Position numbers and translations under genes: made by a program. A DNA stretch of 43,848 nucleotides from Planctomycetaceae bacterium (lineage in GTDB: Bacteria; Planctomycetota; Planctomycetia; Planctomycetales; Planctomycetaceae), in the NCBI GenBank assembly GCA_021732415.1, contig JAKFVC010000066.1, positions 1-43,848 on the forward strand, read 5' to 3'. Positions 41,592 to 43,848 of the stretch are shown here, piece after piece (position 1 is the first letter of the stretch; each line of letters begins with the position of its first letter). Below the pieces are notes generated by a model. That model did not search any database, was not told where the DNA came from, and was given only the letters and a program-made list of their open reading frames with translations.

Positions 41592-43544
41592 TCATTCCGT
41601 GGTCGACGGTGCTTGCCGATCCTGATACTGCTGAATATGCCGAGTGACGGTGGGGCTCGACACATTCACTGCCGCAGCAATTTGCCCCGTCGGCAATCCC
41701 TGCTCGTGCAGCGCCATAATTTGCTCAATTACAGATCGTTTCGTGTACGCTTGGGGCTGAGGTGAAAATGGGGCACTGCCAGCTTCGGCGAACACTGGGC
41801 CGAGGTACGTCTCGACGACGCGGATCGCGCGAAACACTTTTCCGAAGGGGCGGTTCGTATATGCGTCCGACAGCGAGTCCGTTTTGACCGGTTCGCCGTG
41901 GCAGTCAAACACGCCCGCAATTTCCCCGTCCGAGTGGCGCTTGATCAGATCGCTTGCCGTCTTGCGAAGTTTACCGAAGGACAAGGGGCGAATTTCCTGC
42001 CCGTCATCGCGGATGCGCTCGATGAGCCGTGCGAATTGGTTGGGCACGGCTTGATTAGAATTGCTGCCTTTAGTTTGTTGATCGAGCGGCGTTCCCCTCT
42101 CATTGAGAATCAGGCGGGACGACTTGGCGAAGCCCGGAAATTGCTGTCGACGTTCTTGAGCCCATTCCAAGCCTTGAACCGTAAGAGGGAAGAGGATGTG
42201 TTCGCCATAGACGCCGCTCTTACGGCGGATCCGCTTGATAAAGCTGTCGTTGTCGTTAGTGGTGAACCCGAGGATTTCCTGTTCGCGGGGCGAGTGTCCT
42301 TTCCGCAGATGGACTTCGCCCACGAGCAACGAAGCGATCTCGGCTCGTCCGAAGCCGCAGTTCAATCCGAGTAGTAGCAACAGTCGGTCGAACGGTTGGC
42401 CGTAACGCATCAACAGTCGCAATTCTTCCAGCGAGAAAGTATCGACCTGCTCCAAACCGCGTTTGGCATGGTCGCTGGGGAGCCGACGAATGCGACGATC
42501 AAAATCGTTGAAGGCTTGGGGCTTCGTCCATTCAAATTCACTTGTAGCGTGCAGCCACGTCAGAAAACGCATTAGCGTCCCGAGGTAATGACTGGCCGCT
42601 TTCGCGCTGATGGGCTCGGTACTCCCGAGCTTACACGGACGACGACGCCAGTACCCGATCAATTCACCAACCGCTGTCGCGTCGAGGTTATTCAGCAATT
42701 CATCAGAGTGATGCCGTTGCAGGTTCTTGATCTGCCGGACTTGGGTACGGCCCCACGGAGAAATATGGCCCGTTTCCTGCCGGAAGAATTCCTTTTGCAA
42801 ATAGGCTTGATAGCGCTTGAATGCTTGGTGAAGAGTTGCCGATGGCGACTTCATTGCGGAGATGGATGGGTTGGAGGCACCGGTTCTTGACGCAGCCGTC
42901 ATCGAGAGCGGCTGCGCGCTTTCGGAGGAACGAACCGCGGCCGGATCACTTGGCTTGAGAATCCCCAGTTCGTGGAGGGGACTTCGAGAAACTTTCCGCA
43001 GGGCTGGCGCGATTCCGAGAGCGGGATCAACCGTGATGCCTGCCTCTCGTGCGAGATGCTGAATCTTTTCCTGTGCCAGCACTTGGTCGTCCGTTAGCGG
43101 TTCGACCTTGAAGTCTGGGACGGTGATCGGAACGGCCTCAAAAAGTTCGAGCGCCGCCTGCCCGATCTCATAAGCGTGTTGGTCTTCAGGAATGAAGCAA
43201 ATCACCGGATACTTCGCCTGCATCCGCTGGAGACGAGCCGCATACTGGTGCTGCATCTCACGTGGCGCGCGGGGGACTGGGATATCGGGGATCCCTTTGG
43301 CAATCCGCGCGGCAATTTCTACTAGTGCTTCCGGCCAGAGAGGGCGGGGTTCTGTGCTGGACTTCTCAAACTGGTCCCACAGTTCTCGAAGTTTTCGTTC
43401 ACGGATTTCCGCCTGCTTGCGGTCCGTCCCGAGGAGGAACTTGTGTTGTTGGAGCTTGCCCGACTTGCTGCGTTCCCAGCCGATCTGGCGGGTATAGTAA
43501 CCGCGGGAGTCCGGAGCCCAATTGAGGCGGCTGCGAGTGGCCAT
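41592..43544 (-). CDS. Tyrosine recombinase (island integrase) with C-terminal HTH
   Basis: The longer frame starts at 43709, inside the ssrA terminator, so I placed the start at ATG 43544 (MATRSRLNWAPDSRGYY), giving 650 residues. The N-terminal part looks like a DNA-binding AP2-like/arm region. The core-binding region is near 236-345 and the catalytic part near 365-585. The likely catalytic Arg is Arg400 in GLNCGFGRAEIASL, the second box is LSFGKLRKTAS (Arg527, with Gly/Lys where His is usual), and the nucleophile is probably Tyr562 (DAYTNRPFG). A homeodomain-like HTH at about 600-640 (GLPTGQIAAAVNVSSPTVTRHI) extends the C-terminus. It should insert the island at the ssrA 3' end. Confidence 0.8.
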   Translation of the reverse strand: MATRSRLNWAPDSRGYYTRQIGWERSKSGKLQQHKFLLGTDRKQAEIRERKLRELWDQFEKSSTEPRPLWPEALVEIAARIAKGIPDIPVPRAPREMQHQYAARLQRMQAKYPVICFIPEDQHAYEIGQAALELFEAVPITVPDFKVEPLTDDQVLAQEKIQHLAREAGITVDPALGIAPALRKVSRSPLHELGILKPSDPAAVRSSESAQPLSMTAASRTGASNPSISAMKSPSATLHQAFKRYQAYLQKEFFRQETGHISPWGRTQVRQIKNLQRHHSDELLNNLDATAVGELIGYWRRRPCKLGSTEPISAKAASHYLGTLMRFLTWLHATSEFEWTKPQAFNDFDRRIRRLPSDHAKRGLEQVDTFSLEELRLLMRYGQPFDRLLLLLGLNCGFGRAEIASLLVGEVHLRKGHSPREQEILGFTTNDNDSFIKRIRRKSGVYGEHILFPLTVQGLEWAQERRQQFPGFAKSSRLILNERGTPLDQQTKGSNSNQAVPNQFARLIERIRDDGQEIRPLSFGKLRKTASDLIKRHSDGEIAGVFDCHGEPVKTDSLSDAYTNRPFGKVFRAIRVVETYLGPVFAEAGSAPFSPQPQAYTKRSVIEQIMALHEQGLPTGQIAAAVNVSSPTVTRHIQQYQDRQAPSTTE

Positions 43545-43566
43545 TGCACCTGAATCCTGACTCGCC

Positions 43567-43618
43567 TTATCGGAACATTCAGTCCGAAAACGGGCCTTTA
43601 TCGGAACAATTATCGGAA
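43567..43618 (+). repeat. Three direct TTATCGGAA repeats in the recombinase leader
   Basis: TTATCGGAACA occurs at 43567-43577 and 43598-43608, and TTATCGGAA again at 43610-43618. The starts are 31 and 12 bases apart. They lie between the recombinase start and the ssrA 3' end, where integrases and excisionases bind arm sites. Binding or autoregulation by the recombinase is inferred. Confidence 0.5.
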
Positions 43619-43687
43619 ATCCGGAGGTCGGCAGGAAAGGAGCCGCTTGCCGAAACCCCAGAAAACACAGGATTTCCAATAAAAATA

Positions 43688-43714
43688 GCCGCTTGCGCGA
43701 AAAACGCAAGCGGC
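43688..43714 (-). terminator. Rho-independent terminator of ssrA
   Basis: GCCGCTTGCG (43688-43697) pairs with CGCAAGCGGC (43705-43714) around a 7-base A-rich loop. Read on the minus strand it sits 7 bases after the tmRNA end and is followed by TATTTTTATT, a T-rich tail. It would end ssrA transcription and insulate the recombinase gene. Confidence 0.8.
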
Positions 43715-43721
43715 TTTCAGA

Positions 43722-43848
43722 TGGAGGCGGCGGGAATTGAACCCGCGTCCTGTTGTCCCTCGGTGATGGCCTCTACGTGTGTATCAGGCTGATTAATCTC
43801 GTTGTGGTCGGCTCAAACTTGCGAAGCCTTCCACAACCAGGTCCCCAC
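43722..43848 (-). ncRNA. ssrA: tmRNA (ssrA), 3' end, partial
   Basis: On the minus strand, the sequence ends with a tRNA-like 3' part: GCGGG-TTCAATT-CCCGC forms a T arm (5-base stem, 7-base loop), followed by the acceptor strand CGCCTCC and A, with CCA not encoded. Before it are GGACAACAGGAC and a stem GTTGTGG/CCACAAC typical of the pseudoknot region. No tRNA anticodon arm fits, and the phrase GGACGCGGGTTC is common to tmRNA ends. tmRNA rescues stalled ribosomes with SmpB. The 5' part and tag codons lie outside the window. Confidence 0.88.

Noticed and set aside
43545-43709. N-terminal extension of the recombinase
   Set aside because: It would start within the ssrA terminator and run through the repeats; ATG 43544 is more plausible.
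1-43848. CRISPR arrays and tRNA genes
   Set aside because: No spaced identical repeats of CRISPR type and no complete tRNA cloverleaf was seen by eye.

Overview
The window reads as a stretch of a planctomycete (Planctomycetota) chromosome. The best taxonomic marker is the DUF1559 prepilin-like protein at 34679-35578, with its type IV prepilin leader and the H-x9-DG motif typical of that phylum. Supporting signs are the mix of ATG, GTG and TTG starts, many small secreted proteins and lipoproteins, and a CorE-like ECF sigma factor. Nearly everything between 228 and 41370 concerns export, binding or sensing of heavy metals, above all copper/silver and zinc/cadmium/cobalt types. The right end shows why such a cluster can move: an unusual tyrosine recombinase (41592-43544, minus strand) starts about 180 bp from the 3' end of the tmRNA gene ssrA (43722 to beyond 43848), a classic island integration site. 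The left edge carries the tail of an ISAs1-like transposase. I did not find the second ssrA 3'-end copy, so the island probably continues left of the window.

Layout. 1-112: transposase remnant. 228-1479: two small secreted low-complexity proteins, divergently transcribed. 1549-7844 (minus): a Cys-rich secreted protein, a periplasmic HMA metal-binding protein and a MacB-like exporter made of permease, lipoprotein, membrane-fusion protein, ATPase and second permease. 8049-10792: a MetA-pathway-type outer-membrane beta-barrel protein, a Cys-rich secreted protein and a TolC/CzcC-type channel. 10939-11265: a short Fur-like DNA-binding protein. 11357-20174: first RND cassette (Cys/His-rich secreted protein, truncated and full-length His-capped periplasmic proteins, CzcB-like adaptor, Zn/Cd P-type ATPase, CzcA-like pump), ending in a frameshifted small helix-turn-helix gene. 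20195-21682: CorE-like sigma factor and an HMA-MauE membrane fusion. 21905-26545: transporter-free periplasmic module (Cys-rich protein, two lipoproteins with TRASH/YHS-like ends, a Tat-exported Csp copper-storage protein, a beta-propeller with a CECC motif, and a YtkA-like lipoprotein). 26601-33860: second RND cassette with a His-rich protein, a lipoprotein, a tandemly duplicated adaptor, a CzcA-like pump and a DUF3147 membrane protein. 34058-36306: hypothetical protein, DUF1559 protein and the C-terminal fragment of a copper ATPase. 36533-41370: Cys-rich protein, globin-coupled sensor histidine kinase, sigma54-dependent response regulator, convergent single-domain receiver, and a secreted helical protein preceded by a strong sigma54 promoter.

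How it may work together (inference). The P-type ATPase moves metal from cytoplasm to periplasm. Small Cys/His-rich secreted proteins, HMA, TRASH and Csp proteins bind it there. The two RND pumps and the ABC exporter, perhaps sharing the single TolC-like channel, send it out. Regulation appears to be layered: a sigma factor with a Cys-rich sensor tail, a truncated Fur-like repressor, and a haem-based oxygen sensor kinase driving a sigma54 activator. The most novel-looking features are the recurring family of Cys-rich secreted proteins placed ahead of most functional blocks, the double adaptor, the globin kinase/sigma54 unit, and the frameshifted HTH gene coupled to the CzcA stop codon.
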